In this document: piece after piece, positions 52,912 to 63,801 of the stretch
Numbering within the stretch: the stretch's first letter is position 1
Layout: every line of letters begins with the position of its first letter
NCBI GenBank assembly: GCA_018343915.1
Contig: JABRWF010000005.1
Location: 3,879,001 to 3,943,000, forward strand
DNA length: 64,000 nucleotides
Reading direction: 5' to 3'
Origin: Agroathelia rolfsii
Lineage: Eukaryota; Basidiomycota; Agaricomycetes; Amylocorticiales; Amylocorticiaceae
The notes under the pieces: generated by a model
What the model saw: the letters and a program-made list of their open reading frames with translations, nothing else
What the model was told of the DNA's origin: nothing
Databases searched by the model: none
Made by a program: the position numbers and the translations under genes

Positions 52912-53013
52912 TGGACTAACCCAGGTTCGAACTGGGGACCTCCCGTGATCACGCAACTGTATAGAGCCACAATCATGTGAGACGGACGTGATAACCAACT
53001 ACACCATCAGTCC
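52912..53013 (-). tRNA. tRNA-Val(CAC) with an intron of about 28 nt
   Basis: The minus strand folds as a tRNA: acceptor stem GGACTGA with TTAGTCC, a D arm around AGTTGGTTA, anticodon stem TCCGT with ACGGG, and T arm CCCAG-TTCGAAC-CTGGG. The anticodon loop CTCACA gives anticodon CAC (valine, codon GTG). The loop is interrupted after position 37 by about 28 nt, the canonical place for a nuclear tRNA intron. The discriminator is A and CCA is not encoded, as in eukaryotes. The B box GTTCGAACC and A-box-like TGGTGTAGTTGG are present. Confidence 0.9.
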
Positions 53014-53308
53014 TTTACAGTAGTTATCCCTTTAGCTTAATCTCGTTTAATTTAATGTCAATAATATTTTTATGGGACGTTACGAGGTGATGGTACAGGA
53101 TCAACTCGAGCAAAACCAAGGGAGGTCATGGTCAATAAAAAGCAAAATCAGACAAGATCATACTTTAGTCACCCAATAGTCAGACTAGGCCGCTAAGCAA
53201 GCCGCCGTCGTGGTATTGGTTAAGCAAATATATAATCATTCTTGGCCAGTTTTGACTTGTCTTTGGCAATGCTCAGTGGGCGGGCTGGCTTACATACAGA
53301 GCAGGGTA

Positions 53309-54470
53309 TGGTGGAAAGCGCTTTGCGATCTTCGAGCCTAGCCGGATAAAAACCTGTGGAGAGAAAGGCGAGCAGTATTCCCTATAGTGTAGGAGTACAT
53401 TAACGTATCATGGGCCCTAATGCCCCTGATAGATGATAATATATGGCATAAGTTGGTATAGGTTTTTTTCTGATAGAGGCGCAATAATAACACCAAATTT
53501 GGTCTCACACAGCCCGAACACATAGTTCTTGAGTGTGAAACTTTTGCAGAACCCAAAGGCACATGAGCATGGGTAGAAGGGCAGACGCAACACGCAATTA
53601 TTGAACACAGAATTTCAGCACTGCCCATAGGCACATACCAGTAGGTGTGGATAATGAGGGCAGATGCGATGCAACCACAATGTGTAGCTGTTTCAAACAT
53701 AAAATATTAGCATAACCCAGAGGGACGTCGGCATAGGCAGGACGGCAGACGCAGCGCAGCCACAACGGATAACTGTTGGGCGTAGATTTTTGTTGGCGCC
53801 CAGAGGTACGTACAAGTAGGTATAGGTAAGGTGACAAATGTAACATAGCCTCAGTACACAGCCATTGTGCATAAAAATTTTGATAGTACCCCGACTCGGA
53901 GGCATGTAGGCATAATAAGTGGGACGGCAGACGCAACTCAGCCACAACACGGTCGTTAGGCATAAAACTTCGGCAGCTCTCAGAAGCACACGGGCACGGG
54001 CAAGGTGATGTAGCCATAATGCTCAAGTGTTGAGTATATAAAATAAGCCGCTGTACTCAGAGGCATATAGGTATGGGAAAAACGCAACACAACCATGGTG
54101 TTCAAGTTTGGAATACCAGACGCAAATGCAACGGCAGCAGCAAGAGTACTGACGAATTACCAACAGACATTGTCAAGCAACAGTGTACAGGGATCTTGAA
54201 CTTTGAATGGCGGCAGTGACAAGGGCAGCAATGGTAGGGGGGGCAGTAGTACGGGCGACAGTGGTAATGGCAGCAGTAATCATGACAAGGCAATTAGTGG
54301 TATGCCATAGGTCTTCTTTACTCTTGCTTGTTGAGAGTTCATAACAGAGAACTTTGAAAAGTGAAAATCAGCAATAGATGCTGGTGGTGCAGAAGAGAGG
54401 AATGCAATCGCGAGCCATCCGTACGCCAAAGACACCGCTTTATGCCTCCTTTGGCAGAAAGCATCTAGTT
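53309..54470 (+). repeat. Hairpin-ended dispersed repeat, copy B (about 1.16 kb)
   Basis: The left end near 53310-53385 has GGTGGAAAGCGCTTTGCGAT then CCTGTGGAGAGAAAGGCGAG. The right end near 54421-54465 has ACGCCAAAGACACCGCTTT, then a GCTTTatGCC / GGCagAAAGC hairpin. Ends match copies A and C in order and orientation. The interior is filled mostly by its own tandem repeat (53515-54100), absent from the other copies. Reverse frames through it follow the repeat period and are not genes. Confidence 0.55.
53515..54100. repeat. Degenerate tandem repeat, about 7 units of 80-91 bp
   Basis: Recurring blocks of the type CCCAGAGGCACATGGGCAT then GGCAGACGCAACGCAGCCAC, anchored near 53551, 53624, 53715, 53799, 53889, 53977 and 54056. 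Unit length varies from 73 to 91 bp and identity is moderate, so the array is old. Confidence 0.6.
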
Positions 54471-55639
54471 TAGTAGATGTGGTCCAGAAGTACTAAAACG
54501 AATTCGAACTATGGTACTAGATCCCTTCAACTTGTTCCCAAACTATATGTATTGTCTTTTGCAGCGACCTCATGCTTATTCTCCCGATTTTTACTATTTC
54601 TTATGATTCCGACTCGGAATTTCCGAGTCGTTGCCATTGTCTCTCTTCTGCTTATCGGGCTGGCTTCTCTTTCCCCCTCTCAACCACGGTCTCGAGCTTT
54701 CGTAATTTCTCTACAGTACGGTCATGCTTGCTTATTTGGCCTCACATCTGGGAATCACAAAGAAGCCGTTCAGAAGCCATTGTAGCATCTAAGATTATTT
54801 GAAGTACTTTTAACATCATCTGACACTGGCTGACAGTGGCTGACGTCGATCGGGCTGGGCTGCAGAGCCTCTCTCGCATCTCTCCTACAATTTTTGCCAC
54901 CTCTCAACCTTTTATGAACTAATTCCGCATCTTTTGCCACACCTCATCGCAGAGTACCCGATCCTTTATAATTGCGCCGAACACTACATTACACCTGCAC
55001 CACACCTATGTTCACCCATCATTTATATCTCACGCATATGCTGCAGAAGTAGTAACATAGGCCTTTCATTCTTGATGCTACCACCATAAATTAATGGATC
55101 TATTTATGTATATATGAGCTGCAGAGCCCAGAGAAGCCGTTTGGCCTTATCCGCCTTAGCCACTTAAATGACACTAGGCATTGAGAAAAATTGTGTTTAC
55201 CCAATGACTACCTGCACTGTTGAACTGCCTGGCTGATTTCATTTGACTCCAATCATTCAAACTATATATAAATGACTGTCTTGCTCAGGTCTAGCCGTTG
55301 TCGCTTTTATTCTTATAGCTTAGTCACAAGCATCCATAGGCACTCACACAAAATCACTTGGCCTATACAACCACTTTCCCAATGGCAAATAGTGTCTCGA
55401 GTGTACCAAATAATAATCAATAGTTCGGATTTGCAGATATTACATGACTACTCGTGGACTCAAAAATTGGCAACTTGGTACCATGCACTACCATCAATTC
55501 TTACAGCCGATGCTTTCCACCTACTCTGCAAATATTGTCTGTATCAATACACATATTCTAGTGTCCCATTTAGGGAGGCTAGATTAGTATACTTTCCACA
55601 TTTCCTCAATATCAATACAAAACCAGGCCAAGACCATCC
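54471..55639. other. Gene-poor spacer
   Basis: Frames at 54477-54785, 54572-54802 and 55272-55691 have no recognisable similarity. A duplicated GACACTGGCTGAC / GACAGTGGCTGAC occurs near 54820-54845. No gene supported. Confidence 0.45.
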
Positions 55640-56430
55640 GTTTATGCATTATCCCTCTAAATACGGAAAACGTAAGATTTTGATATCTTAGACATTTCAT
55701 GTAGAGAAAATAAACAGCTAACCTTCTCTATGGCCCTACCACCATATGCAAAGGCGGATATATCAGTACCGTCTGTTTCTGACTCATCCCTCTAAATACG
55801 AAATATGTAAGATTCCAATATCTTATACAGAGAAAAATTGAAGAATAACCTTCTCTATGGCCCTACCACCATATGCAAAGGCGGATATATCAGTACCGTC
55901 TGTTTCTGACTCATCCCTCTAAATGCGAAATATGTAAGATTCCAGTATTTTATACAGAGAAAAATTAAAAACTAACCTTCTCTATGGCCCTACCACCATA
56001 TGCAAAGGCGGATATATCAGTACCGTCTGTTTCTGACTCATCCCTCTAAATACGAAATATGTAAGATTCCAATATTTTATACAGAGAAAAATTGAAGAAT
56101 AACCTTCTCTATGGCCCTGCCACCATATGCAAAGGCAGATATATCAGTACCGTCTGTTTTTGACTCATCCCTCTAAATGCGAAATATGTAAGATTCCAAT
56201 ATTTTATACAGAGAAAAATTAAAAACTAACCTTCTCTATGGCCCTACCACCATACGCAAAGGCGGATATATCAGCACCATCTGTTTCCGAATCATCCCTC
56301 TAAATACGAAAGATGTAAGATTCCAATATCTTATACAGAGAAAAATTAACGACTAACTTTCTTTATGGCCCTGCCACCATACGCAAAGGCAGATATATCG
56401 GCACTGTCTGTTTCTAAATTATCCCTCTGT
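55640..56430. repeat. Satellite-like array with an exact 127-bp period
   Basis: The anchor ACCTTCTCTATGGCCC starts at 55721, 55848, 55975, 56102 and 56229, with a variant at 56356: five successive intervals of exactly 127 bp. Each unit contains CACCATATGCAAAGGCGGAT, ATCAGTACCGTCTG, CATCCCTCTAAATACGAA and TTATACAGAGAAAAATT. Substitutions alternate between units (GAAGAATAACC versus AAAACTAACC), suggesting duplication of pairs. The first unit is more divergent and about 7 bp longer. No long open frame crosses it. Confidence 0.9.
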
Positions 56431-59087
56431 GAAAGTAACACAAGTCAATTTTCTCTTCTTATATTTCACTGGTATTTATTCATGAACGTGAAAAACAAGT
56501 TCCGAGCTCACTTTTTCAACTTGGAGGGACTTGGGTTGGGGTAGTGCCATAACACTAGTCAAAAGACAAAAAATAACTGTCATAGAAAGCTTCATATTTC
56601 TGGTTTGTAAGACGATTGCAATCTGGGGTTGAGATATAGGATTGGAAGCTGAGGGTGCTCTTGAGAAAAGGATAGTTTATATAGGTTGGGAATCTATTAG
56701 TAATATTTCCTTTTGTTTTACAAAGCTGAAATTGAGTACAAGTTCTATTAGCCTAGTTAGGCATGACTAAATATAGATCATGATACACGATCATTCTGAC
56801 TGCCAGTGGAACAGGACAGGTCATGATGCGCGCTAACACCACGGAAGTCAATTCATAGCTAGGAGTTACAACATTCAAGTTGGAATTCAATTTGATCAAT
56901 CCTTGAGACAAACCATAAGATAAAGGGCGCTCTGAACGCGGCCCAGCAGGGTTTGGCCTGAAGAGACACAACATTATGTTCGAGTCTTCTCGTGATTTTG
57001 TCATACCCCGCCCTTCATGCAACGTCCATGGACCAAGTGGTCTCTCTCGAATTACATCAGAACTTCACTTAGAAGACCATGATTGGCAGAGCGGCACTGA
57101 TAGCAACTGAACCTGACATCAGACGGCTTCCCGACGTAACGGTTTCCTGAACTAGGCCATAGCGCCCATACCTAGTGAGAAATTTGAACTCGGGAATCCG
57201 CAGAAGCTCGAAGTGAAACATAGCGGAGTGAGCGTATATATGCGGATAATCTGCCTATACGGCGGAGAAAAGCGCGCCAACATGTTCAAGTGTTTTCAGT
57301 GTATCCTAGTGCACCACTATAGCTATGCAATACCATTTTACTAGAAAATGTGGTTTGAAACGGTGTAAAATGCGGTCCAATGGCCAAATTAGCAGTGCAG
57401 TAATTATTTCGGGTGTCTTCAGGTGAAATATTAGTATATTTGATGTTCTCATATTGTAATACCACTATACATCTAATATACAGCTAATCAAGCCAGCTAT
57501 TACTTTTGTCTTGCACTTCAAGACGGCCGACAGCCAGTCACCCAACTTACAAAATCCAAAAAGTTTGCTTGTAGAAGCTCAATATAATACCATCATAGGA
57601 TTAGATAACGGGCACCAGTAGCTGGACAGAAAAGATTAATTCGAAGTTGGGAGGGGTTATACTTACCTAGGCGGGCTGGACATTTTGAGCCACTGGAATT
57701 ATATAAATTCATGAGCAGTGCAATGCAGAAAAGAGTGTAAAATATGCCTCAGTGAAATGAAGACAATTCCAGGAATCAATGGTGTTGCACTGGCTCATAC
57801 TGAGATCGCTTGAACTTGAGACTCGCCGAACAGTGGATATATGCGTTACTCCTAATCATCTTCGGGCATTTGTAAGCAATATAAGTAAGCCTGGCAATAT
57901 GAAGCTGCATAATAGCGGTAACCAGATGGCGACGAGGGCACACTGGCGGATTAGGCTGGATAAAGACAGTATATTGTTTGGACTAGGCGCTAGATTTAAT
58001 AGCATTGACAGGGGACAGAAGGGATCTTGGCATAAGAGAGAGATGCGGTTTATGCGTGTTGGTGTAGAGACGGGAGGCGGAGAAGTTGGGGCGGGGGAGC
58101 AAACCACGAAACAATAGAGCCTTGTACTCCCTGAAAAGCGTGGCGTGTGGTGTGGCTGAAATCGATAAAAAGTCACAGAGGTAGAGAACGAGCAGCCTCA
58201 ATAGTGTGCTGGTGGAAGAGTGTTGTAGTAAGTGCAAGCATCAGTTGACTCGACCGGCGGACTATAAGGAACCCCAGTGGACAAAATCATAGCACTATCA
58301 AATCAAGCAAATGAACACTATCGCTACCCGAGCTAACATTATGCATGGCAGGGCTGCACCGGGAAAGAGCCGGGCCGACAGTCAAAAACATGTAATCTCC
58401 ACCTGAGTTCAACTCTAAAGCACACTGTAGCCGTATTGTGTTTTAGGATCCCATGATAATGATGAAATTGAGCATAAGACCAACTATATTGCTCGAGGGC
58501 CTGCTTACATAGTCAATTTCCCCTTACCCACTGTATGCAACCTATGTATGCCATTGTATCGCGTAATAACAATGATGTACATGTATACTAACATGTTACG
58601 CCGAAATCAGCTTAAATAAGAGGCTATCTTCCCCCAGACATCCTACTAGTATTCTTTCAAAAAATTTACATATATGCAGGCATATATTCAGTATTTGCTT
58701 TGTAAATATTATAACAATATAGACGTAGTAGAATGGGTCTATCGTCAATTTATTACGCAGGACAATATATCGAACATTTGAGATGCATTATCTCGGTCAT
58801 AATGAGAAACATGTGAATCTATTTTATTTTATTTGATTGAACCACAACAATTGTAGGCCAGACGTTGAGCCTAGAGGCAAGTGGTCGAAGTTGTGGATGC
58901 GTCAGTAGCCAGTTAATTGGTGACGCACATGCACGCAAAAATTACCAAGTCCTGCGCAACTCCCTATACCAGCGGCTTCTCCATAGGCCCAATTCCTTAA
59001 GCTCTTTTCGCTAGGCTCGGTCCCAGCCATTTTTCTTTTTGGCCCTGGCTCATGTGCTGGCTAGGCTAAGATGGAGCGGCGGTGCAG
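56431..59087. other. Gene-poor, AT-rich spacer
   Basis: 2.6 kb with no recognised gene. Opposing frames at 57779-58117 (+) and 57856-58237 (-) overlap and lack similarity. I see no tRNA, terminal repeats or reverse transcriptase motif. Confidence 0.45.
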
Positions 59088-60035
59088 ATGGGGTGAAAGC
59101 GCGTAGCACTTTCCGAGCCCGGCTGGGTAGCGCCTGTGGAGAGATCGAGGCAAGCAGCGATCCCCAAACAGTAGGAGGGCAGCGACGCAGTGAGTGAGCC
59201 CCGGTCCCCATGAGCAGAAAAGGAGTTGCATGACTTACTGTAATTTATTTGGTGCTAGCCATTGGTGGCAATGTGCCTGCGGCAGCTGATGTGATGTATA
59301 CAATCTTTCACCTCTGGTTCAGCCTGAATGTACGGCACTTGGGTTCACACATGTTTGCATGGCCTATAGCCTTGTTTCTACTTGAGGCCGGCAGCTTGAG
59401 CCACATCTAAAGTCCTCTTTGTGAATGGTAGTATTGTCAAAAGGTGTGCAAATTGGTTAAAAGGCCTGCATAAATTTCATTAAAAGATGCATACGTTTGG
59501 TCAAAAGACCTGTATGAATTTTGTCAAAAGACGCGCAAGTTGGTCAAAAGACCCGCATGAATTTTCGTCAATAGATGCGCAAGTTGGTCATAGGGCCTGC
59601 AGTTTTGGTCTAAAGACCCGCATGAATTTTGTCAAAAGACATGCAAGTTGGTCACAGGACCTGCAGTTTTGGTCTAAAGACCCGCATGGATTTTTGTCAA
59701 CAGACGCGCAAGTTGGTCACAAGACCCGCAGTTTTAGTCCAAAGACCCGCATGAATTTCGTCAAAAGACGCGCAAGTCGGTCAGCATTGATGATGGTGGC
59801 AAAGTCTTTATCATGCTTGAAATTTGGACACTTCTCCGAGCAAGTGTCAAGACCCATTGGCATAGTGTACATTACAAGCAGTAAAGACAGTAAGGAAAGT
59901 GTCAGCAGGTGAAAAACAAGAAAGCGAGCGCGGTCAGTGCTGGCAGCTGGAGGTACAGCCGCCAGCACCGGCACGCCAGGGCCAAAAATACCGCTTTGCG
60001 CCGACGTCGTGCCTCCTTGGCGCAAAGCATCCATT
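59088..60035 (+). repeat. Hairpin-ended dispersed repeat, copy C (about 0.95 kb)
   Basis: Left end near 59090-59160: GGGTGAAAGCGCGTAGCACT, TTCCGAGC, GCCTGTGGAGAGATCGAGGC. Right end near 59981-60030: GCCAAAAATACCGCTTTGCG, then a perfect 10-bp hairpin arm pair GCTTTGCGCC / GGCGCAAAGC. This is the best-preserved right end of the three copies. The interior holds the GTCAAAAGAC minisatellite. Shared ends with unrelated interiors suggest a non-autonomous mobile element; no transposase is present. Confidence 0.55.
59440..59790 (+). repeat. Minisatellite of about 21-bp motifs in about 63-bp units
   Basis: Alternating motifs GTCAAAAGACGCGCAAGTTG, GTCAAAAGACCCGCATGAAT and GGTCACAGGACCTGCAGTTT repeat at least a dozen times. 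A frame at 59487-59912 reads through it because the unit is a multiple of three; that frame is not treated as a gene. Confidence 0.75.
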
Positions 60036-60673
60036 TTTGATTTGACGGAGGCAAAGTCTGAGGCCACCTATTCTAAATCCGTCAAAGGCCTCATACCCGC
60101 GGTTGAGTCTGGATCGAGACTGCCTTTTCGCAAACATACACGAAACCGACAATACATACAGACAAAAGGAAAATCCGGACCGACTTGAACCGCCATAATT
60201 CAGACTCAGATCAGAACATTCAATCTCAGACGACACTATGAGCGTGATAGCGCGAGATTTCGTGCGTGTTCGCGAAAATGGGCTTGAGATCCTGGCTACA
60301 GTACGCCGTGGACCAGATCAAAGTGTCAATCAATTTCAACTTCACCGACCTCCCCCCCCCCCCGCAAATTAAGCCGAAAATATAAGACCACCTGTCTGAT
60401 GTATCATTCCTTCAAGTTTGGGGTCTCTTTCCGAGTGTTTCAATATGTTTGACAGAGTCATGTCAGCGTATCTGTTGCCACCCGGCCCGGATATCATGAT
60501 AATTGATCGACAGTGATTCGCGGGTCACAGTATACCTCCGAGTCTCGAGTTGACGAGAAGTGTGGCATCCATACTAGTATAAGCCAAATACTACCGTCCT
60601 ATGTCCAGTAGCTTTGGTATCACTGATACTATCACTGTCTAAGTTGTCCCTTTGCATCCGCTCATGCAAAAAC
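60036..60673. other. Spacer before the UstYa-like gene
   Basis: 638 bp with a poly(C) run of 12 at about 60352-60363 and presumably the promoter of the UstYa-like gene. No other feature seen. Confidence 0.45.
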
Positions 60674-61671
60674 ATGCATGAAGAACACCCAGACTGGCAA
60701 GACTCAGAAATCGAAAGCGTGCCATTCCTGTCCCCTAATTTAACGGGACAGACGGGTATAAAGAAACCAACTAAGCGATTTACTCAGCGGAAAATTGGAC
60801 TATTCATTAAATTTATTATTTTTCTGCAAACCGGGGTCCTTCTTTGTATTGCTACATACGCTGCCCTCGATTGGGCATCTCAGACTCGACAACCAGGTAG
60901 TAAGGGCTTTCCCTCCTCTAATGGTGCCAGAATTTATTGATTTCTGTCTTCCCCTGAAAACATCGATTGTTCACTAGCAGTCCCTTTTATGGAATATGAA
61001 ACTAGATCATTCTCTTGGGGGTTTGGTGAAGATATTTCAATATATCAACAGGGACCCTCAGAAGCAGTGGATGCAGCCTGGAAAGAACTGTACTCGGGTG
61101 AGCAGCCCACGCTATGAAGGATCCTGAACTCCACTTATCAAGGTAAACTATATTGATAGGTTCTGATATGCAAAGCGGCAATCGCCCAGCATTTTTTGAC
61201 AGCCTAAAATGCCTCGTAAGCATTATTTAACAGCTTCTAGCACCTCCACTGAAAGTAGCATTTAGGATGATATGCGTCAAGCAATACGGTATTCAGGCGA
61301 GAAAATTAGCACAAATAGCAAAGGACAAGTAAATAACAGTACTTACTTGACACATTGTGTCGAAACATTGCGCCAGGGCTTAATATGTATGGCAGATATC
61401 AGTATTGTGAGTCTACTGGAAGATCCATGCTAGCTGCTACTACTGGTATTAGTAGGGCTTCAAAACTTACTAGTAATTTTGCTATCCTAGATTGTATGGC
61501 AATGGATTCCTGATGCCGGCGAAGCAACAATACGCATGGATGTAGGTAAGTAAATCCGAATTTGAACCTTCCTCTGTTGATATTGATGCCGTCACCCATG
61601 GGCTAGCCCATACGTGCAGAAAACCCAATCCCACACCGTCGACGGCTGTAGCAAATACAGGATCAAATTAG
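60674..61671 (+). CDS. DUF3328 / UstYa-like protein
   Basis: Membrane-anchored protein of the family that carries out oxidative modification (including macrocyclisation) in fungal ribosomal peptide and some other secondary-metabolite pathways. Six exons (60674-60896, 60981-61097, 61160-61215, 61266-61406, 61491-61545, 61607-61671) join in phase to 218 residues, the usual size. One transmembrane helix spans about residues 47-70 (FIKFIIFLQTGVLLCIATYA). The lumenal part has FMEYETRSF, GPSEAVDAAWKELYS, then FFDSLKCLDDMRQAI, YLTHCVETLRQGLICMADIS, VWQWIPD and AHTCRK. Known members have two HxxHC motifs. Here the first is D-S-L-K-C and the second Y-L-T-H-C, so both have lost histidines. It could be a diverged enzyme or a non-catalytic relative. 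A second member starts 2.1 kb downstream. Confidence 0.8.
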
Positions 61672-63801
61672 TAGTCCGAGAGAGTTGGTACTGCGCATAG
61701 TGCAATTCGCTGAACCCTAGCGCATATTCTATTTTGTTGATCTATCTTAGCGTAACGCTGAGGTCAAAATGAAACATGTGTGAATTGCGCCACGCACAAC
61801 CGGTTGGGCTATCTGTCCCATTTTTCCTAGCTTACAAAGGACCTAACAACCCCTATTTTTGGGAACCCGTTACCCCAGCTCAGCCAGATTGCTCTATGAG
61901 TACCGGTCACATCTGTTACACTTAGGCAGTCTCCAACCCGGCCCCAACCTTTTGCTGCCTCAATGCTACACACTACTACTAGTGGCACTACCATCCATTC
62001 CAAAAAGACTTGTTGCACTGGTGGAATCAAGTTGAAGAAATGAAAATTATCACCGGCGTGCAGGCTGTGGAATGTTAATTTGGCCGCCGTTTTTATGCAA
62101 ATGTTGTGAAACACAATTGGTGAAATAGAGCTCTTGTTTACTAGATAAAGCCGCTCAAAACTTTGAAAAGCTGGAAAATTTTGCCAGCATAATATTGGTG
62201 ATTTTCCCGTGTTTCTACCGAGTAAAGCTGCATAAAATCCAGATGCTTACAAGGATAAAAGCACTTCAAGTTGAATGCTGCATCCGGAGTCCAGAGCACC
62301 CAATCCTCGCTGGCATATAGCCTCATGCTCGCACCTCATTTCTGCCACTTTTTACATACATGCATGACTTTACATACGTAGCAGTAGTTGCATAGGTCTT
62401 ACCAACCTGAAAATGTCACTAAAAATAAATGGATTTCTGTCTATCTGTCTGTCGCCGACATTGTTGCTAAATCAATAATAAGACGACACCTACACAGATG
62501 CCAAGCTACATGACATCGTCATTAGCTCTTAATACCGTCATAAATTTTTCTATCCGCTGTACGAAATTTTCACTTTTTCCATTTGTATCCGTTGGGTTCA
62601 ATAGTATATTTTTTGTAGCTCTTATTTGTGCATACATCCTATTGTCGTTACAATTTCAACTATTTATGCAACTGATATTATCTATAATATTCAACTTCCC
62701 TGAGTCAATGATATGCATCTGGTGTGCTACCGGGGCCATGCCCCGCACGGCCCACAGTTGCCGGTGTGTTGGGTATAGTAAATCAATATCTCAGCTGACT
62801 AGATATCCATAGACTGCTTCAAGTTGTCCACGCATGAATTAAAGATAGCACTATATTTGTCCCATAAGATGTCAAGCTCAAAGGCCCAAACCTGAATTCA
62901 ATTTTGAAATCTGAATTAATGACTAACGGTCCTTCCAGACTTTAGCGCCGTGTTCCATTATTAACTACAAGGCGCTCTCAGATCTCTGATACAAGAATTC
63001 AGTCCGGTGCTACCCAGGGACAATCACGATAAGTACTGTGGTATTGTCTCTTTCGCATTAGCTAGACGTATATATTAGTCCATCATGATGCTTGTATTTG
63101 TTGCTGTCAAACTCGCCATTAGAGGAGCCTTAAGAACATGATTTTTCCGAACCCCTTAAGTCATCCGATGTCAGTGACATGTATTTTATATTATCTAAGC
63201 GACTGAACCTGAACGGCTCTCCTGAGCTTAGTCAACATTATCAGCTGATATCAGGCGCCGGCAGGTAATTCAAAAACAATCATATTGCCCGAGAAGCTCA
63301 GACAACTCCTGAAGGCCTGAACGGCTCTCCAAGTCCACGATTTCCTGTTGAGTGCGGCATCAATCAGGGTTATTTTTGAAAATCACACAATGATATATGT
63401 AGCGTTACTAAGCACATCAGGTGTTAGAATATAATCAAATGATGCTCAAACACGAATTGCTCAGGCTCTCTTGCAGTGTGGCTGATATTTTCTGGTCTGC
63501 CGAGGATTTTTTATCACACAAGAATACTTGTATCAAAGTTGTATGTCATGTGAGATCATATCGACTCAGGTTCCAGTGATAGCGGTCTTAGCATCCCCCT
63601 TGTTCTTCTTTCTGCCCTTGAACCGGGGCTCGGTCTCATACAAGCAACTATCATCCCTCAAAAGTAATGACCGACTTCAAGTTTTTAGTAAATTTGGAGA
63701 TTTAATAAGACCTTTGCCTATCCTGGGGTGCTATGATTGGTGCTTCCCATCCGCTTTTGTTCCCTTTTCTTGCGCTCCCAGTACTACTACTGCATTGGGC
63801 A
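61672..63801. other. Spacer between the two UstYa-like genes
   Basis: 2.1 kb. Frames at 61827-62114 (-), 62141-62326 (-) and 62498-62812 (+) match nothing I recognise. A 15-bp sequence, CCTGAACGGCTCTCC, occurs twice about 108 bp apart (about 63208 and 63316). I looked for a repeat-containing peptide precursor and saw none. Confidence 0.45.

Noticed and set aside
53338..54026. Reverse frames of 120-142 codons rich in Cys
   Set aside because: Their composition follows the period of the tandem repeat in copy B; similar frames appear in several phases, as expected for a repeat and not for a gene.
55640..56430. 127-bp repeats considered as a CRISPR-like array
   Set aside because: Units are contiguous with no unique spacers and the host is a eukaryote; this is a tandem satellite.
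57779..58237. Opposing frames of 84-112 codons in the gene-poor region
   Set aside because: No similarity, mutually overlapping, and no regulatory or splice context.
59088..60035. Copy C as a full transposon
   Set aside because: No transposase, reverse transcriptase or replicase motif is present; only the ends recur, so it is listed as a repeat.
62498..62812. Hydrophobic 104-codon frame between the UstYa-like genes
   Set aside because: AT-rich sequence easily gives Phe/Ile/Leu frames. There is no signal peptide followed by processing sites, so I do not propose it as a peptide precursor.
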